Origin: Azoarcus sp. L1K30
Lineage (GTDB): Bacteria; Pseudomonadota; Gammaproteobacteria; Burkholderiales; Rhodocyclaceae
Assembly (NCBI RefSeq): GCF_018122735.1
Contig: NZ_JAGRRD010000001.1
Span: forward strand, 4,052,565-4,116,564
DNA: 64,000 nucleotides
Direction: 5' to 3'
Below the pieces are notes generated by a model. That model saw only the letters and a list, made by a program, of their open reading frames with translations. It was not told the DNA's origin and did no database searches. The translations under genes were made by a program, and so were the position numbers. Positions 54,678 to 63,681 of this stretch are shown in pieces; within the stretch, counting starts at the first letter, position 1, and every line of letters begins with the position of its first letter.

Positions 54678-55568
54678 ATGACCACGACTGCCGGGCACGC
54701 GCTCAAAGCCGATCTGCTGTTGCTGACCGCCACGCTGCTGGCCGCTGCGGGCTGGGTGTTTTCAAAGGAGTCGCTCGCCGGCCTGCCACCTTTTTTCTTT
54801 GTCGGCACGCGCTTCATGCTGGCCGGTTTGGTGCTGGCGGCCTTCAGCTGGTCGCAGTTGCGAGTGCTTGATCGCGGCGCGCTGGGGCGAGCCGCACTGG
54901 TGGGCGGGCTTTTTGCAGCGGCAATGTCGCTGTGGATTCTCGGTCTGCAGTACGGGCGCCATCTGGGCGAAGGGGCGTTCATCGCCAGTCTGGGGATCGT
55001 GCTGGTGCCGGTGTTCGCGCGCATCTTCTTCGCTGAACGGCCCCCTCCAAGCACCTGGGTGGCATTGCCGGTGGCACTGCTCGGGTTCGCCTGTCTGTCG
55101 CTGGCTCACGGGTTCCGGATCGAGCCCAGCCAGTGGTTCTTCTTCGGTGCCGCGCTGATCTTTGCCTTTCTGTTCAATCTCAATTCGCGCGTGGTGCGCG
55201 GCGTGCCGGTGCTGGCCCTGAGTGCGATCCAGGTGCTGATCGTCGGCGCACTCGTGCTGCCGGCATCGGTGCTGTTCGAGTCCTGGCCCGCGGCAGTACC
55301 GACGTCGATCCTGTTCTGGTTGCTGGCCAGCGCAATCATCGCCACCACCTTGCGCTTTCTGGTGCAGTTGCACGGGCAGAGCCTCACCACGCCCAGCCAT
55401 GCAGCGGTGATCCTGATGCTCGAACCGGTGTGGACGGCGCTGGTGGCGGCGTGGTGGTTTGGCGAGTCGATGAGTGCAATGCAACTGGCGGGCTGCGGAC
55501 TGATTGGACTTGCACTGGTCATCAGCCGCTGGCGCTGGATCAAAGGATTGCTCAAGGCCGTGTTCTGA
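54678..55568 (+). CDS. EamA/DMT-family transporter
   Basis: 296-aa inner-membrane protein with ten predicted helices in two EamA repeats; the first helix segment AAAGWVFSKESLAGLPPFFFVGTRF and the C-terminal EPVWTALVAAWWFGESM are family hallmarks (given as motifs AAAGWVFSKE and EPVWTALVAAWW). Substrate unknown, probably a metabolite exporter. Start ATG 54678. Divergent from nosZ, no operon partner; frdA starts 182 bp downstream. Confidence 0.86.
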   Translation: MTTTAGHALKADLLLLTATLLAAAGWVFSKESLAGLPPFFFVGTRFMLAGLVLAAFSWSQLRVLDRGALGRAALVGGLFAAAMSLWILGLQYGRHLGEGAFIASLGIVLVPVFARIFFAERPPPSTWVALPVALLGFACLSLAHGFRIEPSQWFFFGAALIFAFLFNLNSRVVRGVPVLALSAIQVLIVGALVLPASVLFESWPAAVPTSILFWLLASAIIATTLRFLVQLHGQSLTTPSHAAVILMLEPVWTALVAAWWFGESMSAMQLAGCGLIGLALVISRWRWIKGLLKAVF

Positions 55569-55750
55569 GTCCGGCACGTCGAAGCTCAGGCTGATGTGGC
55601 GGATTGTGGTGCTCTTCCGAGCCGATGGCGATATGCTGACACTGTCGACGCTGCAGGGCGGTGGCGCGACGCCGACCTGATCGTGGACGGGTATGGATAT
55701 GCCTGAGTCACGTGGATCACTCCGTTCAATATGCAACAGGAGGGCCGTCG

Positions 55751-57541
55751 ATGGAGGTTTACGAGGCTGATGTCGTGATCGTGGGTGCAGGCGGTGCAGG
55801 CTTGCGCGCAGCGATTGCGGTGGCTGAATCCGATCCGGCGCTGAAGATCGCACTGGTGTCCAAGGTCTATCCGATGCGCAGCCATACGGTCGCGGCGGAG
55901 GGCGGGTCGGCCGGCGTGGTGCAGTCGCATGACAGTTTCGAGCACCATTTCAACGATACGGTATCCGGCGGCGACTGGCTGTGTGAGCAGGATGTGGTGG
56001 ATTACTTCGTCGCCCAATGTCCGGAAGAAATGGTGCAGCTCGAGCACTGGGGCTGCCCGTGGAGCCGCAAGCCCGACGGCCATGTAAACGTGCGCGCATT
56101 CGGCGGCATGAGGATCGAGCGCACCTGGTTCGCCGCCGACAAGACCGGCTTCCACATGCTGCACACCCTGTTCCAGACCTCGATCAAGTACCCGTCGATC
56201 AAGCGTTTCGACGAGTATTTCTGTGCCGATCTCATCGTCGAGGACGGGCGTGCGCAGGGTGTCGCGGTCATCGAGATCGCCTCTGGCGAATTCACCCTGA
56301 TTGAAGCCGGTGCGGTGATCTTTGCCACCGGTGGTGCGGGGCGGGTATTTCGCGAGAATACCAACGGCGGCATCGTCACCGGCGACGGCATGGCGCTGGC
56401 CTATCGTCACGGTGTACCGCTGCGCGACATGGAGTTCGTCCAGTACCATCCGACCTGCATGCCCGGCACCGGGCTGTTGTTTACCGAGGCCTGTCGCGGC
56501 GAGGGCGGCTTCCTGCTCAACAAGGACGGTTATCGCTACCTGCAGGACTATGGCCTCGGGCCGGCCGAACCCGAGCCGCGCAACAAGGCGATGGAGCTGG
56601 GGCCGCGCGACCGCCTGAGTCAGGCCTTCTGGCACGAGCAACAGAAAGGCCGCACCATCGACGGGCCGCAGGGCGCGGTGGTGCATCTCGACCTGCGCCA
56701 CCTGGGCGAGAAGAGGCTGCGTGAACGCCTGCCGCAGATTTACGAACTGGCCGAGGAGTTTCTCGGTGTCGACCCGGCGCTGACCCCGATTCCGGTGCGG
56801 CCCGCGGTGCATTACACCATGGGCGGCATTCTCGTTGACGGCCGCTGCGCCTCGCCCTTGCCCGGCCTGTATGCCGCAGGAGAATGCTCCAGTGTCGGCA
56901 TCCATGGCGCGAACCGGCTGGGGTCGAACTCGCTCGCGGAGTTATGCGTGTTCGGCAAGGTCGCCGGGCTCGAGGCGGCCGCCTTTGCGAAATCGGCTAC
57001 GCGGCGCGATTCAGCCACTTTGCTTAAGCAGGCGCAGAAGGTCGAGCAAGACGCGCGCGCCCTATTGACCCGGACCGACGGCACCGAGCGCATCGCCCAG
57101 CTGCGCCGTGAGATGGCGACGACCATGGAAAGTGGCTGCGGCATCTACCGTCTGGCCGATACCATGCAGGCGGCCTGCGACACACTGGATGAATTGCGCC
57201 AGCGCTTTCGCAATGTCGGCATCCAGGATAAATCGAGTGTGTGGAACAACAACTGGTTGCTCACGATCGAGCTTGGTTTTCAGCTCGATGTGGCGCAGGC
57301 GATGGCCTGTTCGGCGCTCAATCGCAAGGAGTCGCGAGGCGCCCATCAGCGTCTGGATGGTTTTGAACAACGTGACGATGAGCACTTTCTGAAGCATTCG
57401 CTGGCCCATTACGATGGCGCGGGACCGCCCCGAATTGGCTACGGTGACGTGAAGATCACGCATTCGCGGCCTGCCGTTCGCGCTTATGGCGCGGCTGGCG
57501 AGAAGGCGGAGAAACTCGCGAAGGAGGCCGGCAATGGCTAG
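55751..57541 (+). CDS. frdA: Fumarate reductase flavoprotein subunit FrdA
   Basis: 596-aa flavoprotein subunit of quinol:fumarate reductase. FAD motif [13 protein letters not shown] (about residues 11-23), covalent FAD His45 in [10 protein letters not shown], and the active-site segments [10 protein letters not shown] and [21 protein letters not shown] follow the E. coli FrdA almost residue for residue. Start ATG 55751 with AGGAGGG upstream. First gene of the frdABCD operon; its end overlaps frdB by eight bases. Reduces fumarate to succinate in anaerobic respiration. Confidence 0.96.
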   Translation: MEVYEADVVIVGAGGAGLRAAIAVAESDPALKIALVSKVYPMRSHTVAAEGGSAGVVQSHDSFEHHFNDTVSGGDWLCEQDVVDYFVAQCPEEMVQLEHWGCPWSRKPDGHVNVRAFGGMRIERTWFAADKTGFHMLHTLFQTSIKYPSIKRFDEYFCADLIVEDGRAQGVAVIEIASGEFTLIEAGAVIFATGGAGRVFRENTNGGIVTGDGMALAYRHGVPLRDMEFVQYHPTCMPGTGLLFTEACRGEGGFLLNKDGYRYLQDYGLGPAEPEPRNKAMELGPRDRLSQAFWHEQQKGRTIDGPQGAVVHLDLRHLGEKRLRERLPQIYELAEEFLGVDPALTPIPVRPAVHYTMGGILVDGRCASPLPGLYAAGECSSVGIHGANRLGSNSLAELCVFGKVAGLEAAAFAKSATRRDSATLLKQAQKVEQDARALLTRTDGTERIAQLRREMATTMESGCGIYRLADTMQAACDTLDELRQRFRNVGIQDKSSVWNNNWLLTIELGFQLDVAQAMACSALNRKESRGAHQRLDGFEQRDDEHFLKHSLAHYDGAGPPRIGYGDVKITHSRPAVRAYGAAGEKAEKLAKEAGNG

Positions 57542-58280
57542 GACGATCACCATGGAGGTACTGCGTTACCGTCCGGAGCAGGATGCCGGGCCTGTTTTCC
57601 AGACCTACGAGGTGCCCTTCACCGACGACATGTCGGTCTTGCAGGGGCTGCTGCACATCAAGGACGAACTGGATGAAACCCTGAGCTTCCGCTGGTCTTG
57701 CCGAATGGCGATCTGCGGCAGCTGCGGCATGATGATCAACGGCAAGCCGGCGCTGTCGTGCAAGACCTTTCTGCGCGATCTGGCGCCGGGGCCGGTGCGG
57801 ATCGAGGCGCTCAACCACTTCCCGATCGAGCGCGATCTGGTCGTGGTGATGGAGGACTTCATCGACAAGCTGGAGCGCATCCAGCCCTACATCATCCCGA
57901 AAGAGCCGCGCACGCTGGAACAGGGCGAATACTTGCAGACGCCGGCTCAGCTGGAAAAGTACGAGCAGTTCAGCTCGTGCATCAATTGTCTGCTGTGTTA
58001 TGCGGCCTGCCCGCAGTACGGACTGAATCCGGACTTCGTCGGCCCCGGCGCACTTGCGCTGCTGCACCGCTACAACGCCGATTCGCGCGATGGCGGCGCG
58101 GCGCAGCGGATGGAACTGGTTGCGGCGGAAGAGGGCGTGTTCAACTGTACTGCGGTGGGCTATTGCTCTGAGGTCTGTCCCAAGCATGTGGACCCCGCCA
58201 ATGCGGTCAACCAGAACAAGACCACCGCTGCCGCCGACTATTTTCTCGGCTTCCTGAAGCCGAAGGGGAGCCGGACATGA
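57534..58280 (+). CDS. frdB: Fumarate reductase iron-sulfur subunit FrdB
   Basis: 248-aa subunit carrying three Fe-S clusters: 2Fe-2S ([10 protein letters not shown] then SC), 4Fe-4S ([12 protein letters not shown]) and 3Fe-4S ([11 protein letters not shown]). It wires FrdA to the quinone site. The ATG at 57534 overlaps frdA and has AAGGAGG at ideal spacing. Its stop overlaps frdC (ATGA). Confidence 0.96.
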   Translation: MARTITMEVLRYRPEQDAGPVFQTYEVPFTDDMSVLQGLLHIKDELDETLSFRWSCRMAICGSCGMMINGKPALSCKTFLRDLAPGPVRIEALNHFPIERDLVVVMEDFIDKLERIQPYIIPKEPRTLEQGEYLQTPAQLEKYEQFSSCINCLLCYAACPQYGLNPDFVGPGALALLHRYNADSRDGGAAQRMELVAAEEGVFNCTAVGYCSEVCPKHVDPANAVNQNKTTAAADYFLGFLKPKGSRT

Positions 58281-58675
58281 GCAAGCGTCGTCCATATGTG
58301 CGGCCGATGGCCGGCTGGTGGCGCAAGAACCCGTTCTTCGTCGAGTACATGATTCACGAGGGCAGCGCCTTGTTCGTGGCGGCCTATGGTGTCGTGCTGC
58401 TGGTGGGCCTGGTGTGTCTGGCACAGGGCGAAGCGGCGTGGAACGGCTGGCTCGCAGCGATGAAGCATCCGCTGGCGCTCCTTTTTCATCTTGCGGTGCT
58501 GGCGATGATTTCTTACCACAGCTGGTCATGGTTCAAGATCATGCCCAAGACCATGCCGCCGCTCGTAATCGGCGGCAAGCGCGTGGCGCCCGCGATGATT
58601 ACCGGCGCAGGGCTGGCCGCCACCGTGGTGGCGAGCCTGATCCTGCTCGGACTGGTATGGGGGATGACGCGATGA
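58277..58675 (+). CDS. frdC: Fumarate reductase membrane anchor FrdC
   Basis: 132-aa anchor with three transmembrane helices. It opens [22 protein letters not shown], close to E. coli FrdC (RKPYVRPM..WW), and has no haem-ligand histidine pattern of SdhC, fitting the haem-free type D anchor pair. Overlaps frdB and frdD by four bases each. Confidence 0.94.
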   Translation: MSKRRPYVRPMAGWWRKNPFFVEYMIHEGSALFVAAYGVVLLVGLVCLAQGEAAWNGWLAAMKHPLALLFHLAVLAMISYHSWSWFKIMPKTMPPLVIGGKRVAPAMITGAGLAATVVASLILLGLVWGMTR

Positions 58676-59040
58676 GCCGCCCGCTGAAGCGTTCCAATGC
58701 ACCGATTTTCTGGGGCCTGTTCGGGGCCGGCGGCATGCTCGCCGCACTCCTGGGGCCGATGCTGGTGTTCATTACCGGCATCGCGGCACCGCTCGGCTTC
58801 ATCCTCGCGCCCGACGCGATGAGCTACGCCAACATGATGGCCTTCACCGGGCACTGGCTCGGCAAGGCCTTCGTGTTCGCAATCGTTCCGCTCTTCCTGT
58901 GGCATGCCGGACATCGGGTCTTTCACAGCCTGCACGATGTCGGCATCCATGCGGGAATGGTCGCGAGGCTGGTGTGCTATGGCGGTGCGCTGCTCGGTAC
59001 GCTGATCGTGGCCTGGGCCTTGCTGCTCATCGGATTCTGA
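58672..59040 (+). CDS. frdD: Fumarate reductase membrane anchor FrdD
   Basis: 122-aa anchor with three hydrophobic helices (NAPIFWGLFGAGGMLAALLG, then FVFAIVPLFLWHAGHRVFHSLHD near the middle). The WHAGHRxFHxLHD stretch matches FrdD of E. coli. Last gene of the operon. Start ATG 58672 overlaps frdC; longer frames upstream are shadows. Confidence 0.93.
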   Translation: MSRPLKRSNAPIFWGLFGAGGMLAALLGPMLVFITGIAAPLGFILAPDAMSYANMMAFTGHWLGKAFVFAIVPLFLWHAGHRVFHSLHDVGIHAGMVARLVCYGGALLGTLIVAWALLLIGF

Positions 59041-59156
59041 TCGCGTCGGCATGTCCGCGGACGGTGTGAATTCAGGAGCAAGGAGCGGAGTGTCGGCGTG
59101 TCTCGGCATTGCTAGGATGAAACAGTCGAAGTGATGCATTCAGGAGCATCCAAGCC

Positions 59157-60233
59157 ATGAGCCGAGCAAACGAAGTGCGCGCAATGCGCGTGGTGAATGA
59201 TCCGCGCTGGGCGGCGGTGGTGGCCCGCGATGCGGCGGCAGATGGGCGATTCGTGTATTCGGTCAGGAGCACCGGGGTGTTCTGCCGCCCGTCCTGCGGT
59301 GCGCGTGCGGCAAGGCCGGAGAACGTCGATTTTCATGCAGATGCCGCAGCCGCCAGCGCCGCGGGGTTTCGCCCCTGCAAGCGCTGCCGCCCCGATCAGC
59401 CGCCGCTCGACCAACGCCATGCGGCGATGGTCGCAGACCTGTGCCGCTTCATCGATGACGCTGACGCAACGCCGGGTCTGGTTGAGCTTGCAGCACGGGC
59501 CGGAGTGAGCACATGGCACGTATCAAGGGTGTTCAAGGCGGTGACCGGGCTGACACCGACTGCTTACGCGGCGGGACGCCGGGCGCACCGGGTGCAAGCG
59601 AGCCTGCGCAATAGCGCGAGTGTCACCGAGGCCATCTTCGATGCCGGCTTCAATGCCAGCAGTCGCTTCTACGAGCAGTCCGCCGCCTTGCTGGGCATGC
59701 GTCCGGGTGCGTTTCGCGCGGGTGGCGCGGGCGCGGAAATCCGTTTCGCCGTCGGGTCCTGTGCGCTGGGGGCGATTCTCGTGGCGGCGAGTGCCCGCGG
59801 GGTGTGTGCGATTTCGCTCGGTGACGATCCGCAACGGCTGGTGGAGGATTTGCAGGACCGGTTTCCGAACGCTGCGCTGGTGGGTGACGATCCGGATTTC
59901 GATGCGCTGGTCGCGCGCACGGTTGCCTTCGTCGAGGCGCCGGGCACAGGCTTCGACCTGCCGCTCGACATTCGCGGTACGGCCTTCCAGCAGCGGGTGT
60001 GGCAGGCGTTGCGCGAGATTCCGGCGGGCAAGACCTTGAGTTACGCACAGCTGGCTGAGCGCGTCGGCAGCCCGAACGGCGCGCGTGCCGTGGCCGGCGC
60101 CTGCGCGGCCAATACGTTGGCGGTGGCCATTCCCTGTCACCGTATCGTGCGCAATGACGGCAGCCTGTCCGGCTATCGCTGGGGGGGGGCGCGCAAGCAG
60201 GCCCTGCTCGAGCGGGAAGCGAAGGAGGATTGA
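59157..60233 (+). CDS. ada: Ada: methyl-DNA-sensing activator and O6-methylguanine-DNA methyltransferase
   Basis: 358-aa bifunctional repair protein. N-terminal zinc domain with C43, C47, C74 and C77 (FCRPSCGAR, PCKRCRPD), an AraC-type HTH domain (LVELAARAGVSTWHVSRVFK), and a C-terminal methyltransferase with the acceptor C327 in IPCHRIV. Once methylated by methylphosphotriesters it should activate its own operon. Followed by alkA after 4 bp. Full length for the family. Confidence 0.95.
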   Translation: MSRANEVRAMRVVNDPRWAAVVARDAAADGRFVYSVRSTGVFCRPSCGARAARPENVDFHADAAAASAAGFRPCKRCRPDQPPLDQRHAAMVADLCRFIDDADATPGLVELAARAGVSTWHVSRVFKAVTGLTPTAYAAGRRAHRVQASLRNSASVTEAIFDAGFNASSRFYEQSAALLGMRPGAFRAGGAGAEIRFAVGSCALGAILVAASARGVCAISLGDDPQRLVEDLQDRFPNAALVGDDPDFDALVARTVAFVEAPGTGFDLPLDIRGTAFQQRVWQALREIPAGKTLSYAQLAERVGSPNGARAVAGACAANTLAVAIPCHRIVRNDGSLSGYRWGGARKQALLEREAKED

Positions 60234-60237
60234 ACGG

Positions 60238-61122
60238 ATGCCGGTGCGGCTTCACTGCACGCTCGATCTGCCGCCCGGCTTCCGCATTGCGGACATGCTG
60301 GAATTCCACCGCCGGGATGCGCAGGAGGTGGCCGAGCGGGTGGGGCCCGCGAGCGTGAGCAAGGGCCTGGTCTGGTCGGGGGCGCCGGCCTGCCTGCGCA
60401 TCGTGTTCGGTGCGGGGCAGGTCGAGGCGACCCTGGACGCCGATACACAGGATGCCGCGCAGGATGTGTCCGCACTGAGATCCATGATCGAAAGGATGCT
60501 GGGTCTGACGCAGGCGATCGAGACTTTCGAGCGCGACTGGCGCGAGCATCCGCAGATCGGTCGTCTGATCGCGCGCAATCCTGGCCTGCGCGTGCCGGTC
60601 GCGTCCACGCCATTCGAGGCGGTGAGCTGGGCGATTACGGGGCAGCAGATCAGCGTGGGCGCCGCGGTGGCGATCCGGCGGCGGCTGATTCAGGTGGCGG
60701 GGGTGGCGCACAGCGGCGGCCTGCTGTGTTATCCGGATGCAGCCAGGGTCGCGTCGCTCTCCGAGACCGAACTGCGCGCGGCGGGCTTCTCGCACGCCAA
60801 GGCCCGCACCCTGACGGCATTCAGCGCTGCGGTGCTCGACGATGCGCTGCCACTCGAGAGATGGGCGGAGACCATGCCGGTCGACGATATCCGCGCCGGT
60901 CTGTTGGCGGTTCCCGGTATCGGTCCGTGGACGGCCAGCTATGCGCTTTTGCGCGGATTCGGCTGGCTTGATGGCTCGCTGCATGGCGACGTCGCGGTGC
61001 GTCGCGGTCTCGAGCGGCTGCTCGGGGGGGAGGAAAAAATCGGCGCGGAAGAGGCCGAACGCTGGCTGGCCGGATGCTCGCCATGGCGTGCGCTGGTGGC
61101 CGCGCATCTGTGGGCGTGCTGA
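60238..61122 (+). CDS. alkA: AlkA-type 3-methyladenine DNA glycosylase
   Basis: 294-aa DNA glycosylase of the HhH-GPD superfamily. The helix-hairpin-helix LLAVPGIGPWTASYALL and the catalytic Asp in the GDVAVRRGL segment match AlkA, as does an AlkA-like N-terminal domain (about residues 1-110). Removes alkylated bases. ATG 60238 with GAAGGAGG eight bases upstream; frames starting earlier lie inside ada. Co-transcribed with ada, giving a complete adaptive-response pair. Confidence 0.93.
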   Translation: MPVRLHCTLDLPPGFRIADMLEFHRRDAQEVAERVGPASVSKGLVWSGAPACLRIVFGAGQVEATLDADTQDAAQDVSALRSMIERMLGLTQAIETFERDWREHPQIGRLIARNPGLRVPVASTPFEAVSWAITGQQISVGAAVAIRRRLIQVAGVAHSGGLLCYPDAARVASLSETELRAAGFSHAKARTLTAFSAAVLDDALPLERWAETMPVDDIRAGLLAVPGIGPWTASYALLRGFGWLDGSLHGDVAVRRGLERLLGGEEKIGAEEAERWLAGCSPWRALVAAHLWAC

Positions 61123-61249
61123 AACGGTGTGACGAGGCGGCTCCGGTGCGGTGAACAGGCGGATCGTGCAGTCCGCGATGTATATCCCATGGAAATCGTC
61201 GTGCATGCCAAGTGCGTTATGCCAGTGTTATCATTGCAGGATTTTCATG

Positions 61250-61271
61250 GCGTGCACGACGTCGTGCACGC
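61250..61271. promoter_or_regulatory. 22-bp perfect palindrome before the 304-aa gene
   Basis: Half-site GCGTGCACGAC followed immediately by its exact complement, no spacer. It ends 18 bases before the ATG at 61290, overlapping the likely ribosome entry or promoter. In this otherwise plain 167-bp gap it is a strong candidate repressor operator for the three genes that follow. Confidence 0.6.
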
Positions 61272-61289
61272 AACTGCCAGCCGATTCCA

Positions 61290-62204
61290 ATGACAACCCT
61301 GCAACCCGCCATCACCGTCCCGTCCCGCCGCGGAAACTGGATTCTCACGCCGCGTTCAGCCATTGCTGCCGGTCTGCATGGGCTGATCGAGCGCTCGCCC
61401 GAGACCCGGCTCATCGAGTGCATCGGTAATCCGCTAGCGATGCAGTGCCTCAGAAAAGTGCTCGTTCGCGCCACCGGCGGGGCGTCGAGCATTCCATTGA
61501 GCGACAACGATGTCCTGACGCGTATCAAGTCGCTGCTGCGTGGCGGCAGCCCGACCTACGTCATCCTGAGTGCGCAGCCAGGCGGCAGTGCGGCACCCAC
61601 CCCGGTGCTCAATGGCACCGCGACCGCCGTGCGGCCGGACCTGTCCATCACCGATGAGGAATACCGCTCGATAGAGGCGGGCGACATTCGCGCTTTTTGG
61701 CACAGCCGTCTGACCAAACTCGATCCGATTGCGCGGATCGGCTTCGGCCTGTGGTGTGCATCGGCACGCGAATATCGCGACGCAATCGAGAATGGCGACC
61801 CGGCGTACTGGAACCATCACGGATTTGCATACTGGGAAGGCATGGTGCGCAGCACGGTGGTCAATCTGAGTGTCGGGCTGAACAAGGCCGGCTTCCGCGG
61901 AACCATGCGTCAGGAGAGAGAGAAGATTCGGGAGGTCGGCAAGGAGGTTGCGCGCCAGCACGCAAAATATGTCAGAGAGGACTACAGAGAGCACTATGGT
62001 AACGAAAAAGGCCTATTGAGCCCCAGACAAATCGCACACTATCATCATGCCGCTTTCAAGCGTTTCGGGGTGGAGCCCGACACCTATGGTGGGACTTGGC
62101 TCAAAGCGGTGCCCGATGACGTCGAGTTCCGCATCTACGGCGCCTTGTACTGCCACGACTGTGATTCGGACGAGGGGTATCCTGGTCCGGGTGCGGAGCG
62201 TTGA
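61290..62204 (+). CDS. Unrecognised 304-aa soluble protein, candidate effector
   Basis: Not recognised. No signal peptide or membrane helix. N-terminal half begins RGNWILTPRSAIAAGLHGLIERSPETR; the middle has aromatic GFAYWEGMVRSTVV, then a highly charged helix (EREKIREVGKEVARQHAKYV). The C-terminal part holds His- and Cys-containing motifs HYHHAAFKRFG and YCHDCDSDEG that could form a metal or catalytic centre. Two paralogous membrane-anchored genes start 4 bp later. The layout resembles an antibacterial effector with duplicated immunity genes, but no VgrG, PAAR or Rhs gene is in the window, so this is inference. Confidence 0.6.
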   Translation: MTTLQPAITVPSRRGNWILTPRSAIAAGLHGLIERSPETRLIECIGNPLAMQCLRKVLVRATGGASSIPLSDNDVLTRIKSLLRGGSPTYVILSAQPGGSAAPTPVLNGTATAVRPDLSITDEEYRSIEAGDIRAFWHSRLTKLDPIARIGFGLWCASAREYRDAIENGDPAYWNHHGFAYWEGMVRSTVVNLSVGLNKAGFRGTMRQEREKIREVGKEVARQHAKYVREDYREHYGNEKGLLSPRQIAHYHHAAFKRFGVEPDTYGGTWLKAVPDDVEFRIYGALYCHDCDSDEGYPGPGAER

Positions 62205-62208
62205 CGGC

Positions 62209-62910
62209 ATGAAGCGGATGTTTGGGATATTGCTGGGTGGGGTGGTGCTGGTCCTGTTCGGATTGCAGGTGTACGACGAACCGGTGATCAAGCAGCGCTT
62301 CGGTGCGCATCACTACTGCGTACCCGCAGGCCTCGTTGCCTTGTCCGACAGAGATTTTCCGGACGCCAAAGAAAGCGAATATGACACGGATCCCGGCAGC
62401 AGTTTCATGCTTCTCGATTTTCCTCTCGATTGGGTCCTGCGCTATGCCCCAAGCTGGAACCAAGTCATTGATGCGAGGCCCGAATTCGCTTCGCCTTTGT
62501 TTCAACACATCAGCCCGGCGGTTCGTCCTCTGCTCAGTCTTGATAAATTGAAAGAAGGTATTCGTTCGGACCGAAAGAGCTTTCCTGAAACCCGACCCAT
62601 CCCGGACGCGAAGACGGGCATGGCACGTTTGGTTACAGAGAGACATCCGGACGACGGAACCCCCACGGGGTGGTATTTCGTCAAGCTGCTGCCGGATGGT
62701 GAGTTCAATCTCTCGGGCAGCGATTGGTTATGGGGAAGCTGCAATAAATGGACCTCTGGGCAGTCCGAGTCATTTGAGTGCACGCGTAAGTTAAATACCT
62801 CAGAACTCTCAATTCAATACGATATCGCTTCGCAAAATTTTCAGTACTACCCCGAGATCGACAGAATGATCCTTGATCAGGTCGAGGCGTGGCGCTGTGA
62901 TGACGATTGA
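62209..62910 (+). CDS. Membrane-anchored protein, tandem paralogue 1
   Basis: 233-aa protein of unknown family. One N-terminal hydrophobic helix (GILLGGVVLVLFGLQV, residues 6-21), then an extracytoplasmic-looking domain with cysteines in YCVPAGLVALSD, WGSC, FEC and WRCD that could form disulfides. ATG 62209 is 4 bp after the 304-aa stop, so coupled. Nearly identical over its length to the next gene. The pattern (inner-membrane anchor, periplasmic domain, duplication) fits an immunity protein. Confidence 0.65.
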   Translation: MKRMFGILLGGVVLVLFGLQVYDEPVIKQRFGAHHYCVPAGLVALSDRDFPDAKESEYDTDPGSSFMLLDFPLDWVLRYAPSWNQVIDARPEFASPLFQHISPAVRPLLSLDKLKEGIRSDRKSFPETRPIPDAKTGMARLVTERHPDDGTPTGWYFVKLLPDGEFNLSGSDWLWGSCNKWTSGQSESFECTRKLNTSELSIQYDIASQNFQYYPEIDRMILDQVEAWRCDDD

Positions 62911-63674
62911 CAGGTGTCTAGCTCACCGATGTCGAACAAGGCAGCAAGGCGTGGGCGCCCGTTGATGGCTTCTACGCTGGGCCGCCGCGCCGTTATCGGC
63001 ATTCTCGGCGCATTGTTGCTCTGCGCGTTCGTGTTTCAGGTAATTGACGAACCGGTGATCAAGCAGCGCTTCGGTGCGCATTACTACTGCGTACCCGCAG
63101 GCCTCGTTGCCTTGTCCGACAGAGATTTCCCGGACGCCAAGAAAAGTGAATATGACACGGATCCTGGCAGCAGTTTCATGAAAATCGAATTTCCACTCGA
63201 TTGGGTCCTGCGCTATGCGCCTGAATGGCAGCGTTTTGTCAATGCAGTGTCCGATGTCGGCACGCCCCTGTTTCAGCATGTCAGTCCGTCCATCCGACCT
63301 TTGATCAGTCTTGAGGGGCTGAAAGAGAGCATTCGTTCGGACCGGAAGAGTTTTCCCGAAACTCGTCCGATTCCGGATGCGTCGATGGGTATGGCCCGCC
63401 TCGTTGCGCGCAGGCATCCGGATAATGGGGAGCCAGCAAGGTGGTATTTCGTTCATCTGCAACCGGATGGCAAGTTCACGCTAACGGGCAGCGACTGGCT
63501 GTGGGGAAGCTGCAGTGATTGGAGCGGCGGAGCATCCGGCATGTTTGAGTGCATGCGCAATCTGAATACCAAGGAACTCTCAATCCAATATCACATTGCC
63601 TCGCAGAACCTGAAGTACTACCCCGAGATCGACAGAATGATCCTTGATCAGGTCGAGGCGTGGCGCTGTGATGA
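62275..63674 (+). repeat. Tandem gene duplication, 771-bp period
   Basis: Positions 62275-62903 align without gaps to 63046-63674. The last 61 bp (62843-62903 and 63614-63674) are identical, as is the 36-bp stretch around GTGATCAAGCAGCGCTTCGG near the 5' end. The interior is clearly diverged, so purifying selection or partial gene conversion at the ends is likely. Confidence 0.9.
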
Positions 63675-63681
63675 ACCGTGA
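62929..63681 (+). CDS. Membrane-anchored protein, tandem paralogue 2
   Basis: 250-aa paralogue of the preceding gene, with an N-terminal extension of about 17 basic residues (NKAARRGRP), the same single helix (VIGILGALLLCAFVFQV) and the same four cysteine motifs. Start ATG 62929 is preferred; GTG 62914 or ATG 62965 are possible. Differences concentrate in the middle (the WNQVIDARPEF region of copy 1 is WQRFVNAVSDV here), which would suit separate binding specificities. Last intact gene of the window. Confidence 0.65.
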   Translation: MSNKAARRGRPLMASTLGRRAVIGILGALLLCAFVFQVIDEPVIKQRFGAHYYCVPAGLVALSDRDFPDAKKSEYDTDPGSSFMKIEFPLDWVLRYAPEWQRFVNAVSDVGTPLFQHVSPSIRPLISLEGLKESIRSDRKSFPETRPIPDASMGMARLVARRHPDNGEPARWYFVHLQPDGKFTLTGSDWLWGSCSDWSGGASGMFECMRNLNTKELSIQYHIASQNLKYYPEIDRMILDQVEAWRCDEP

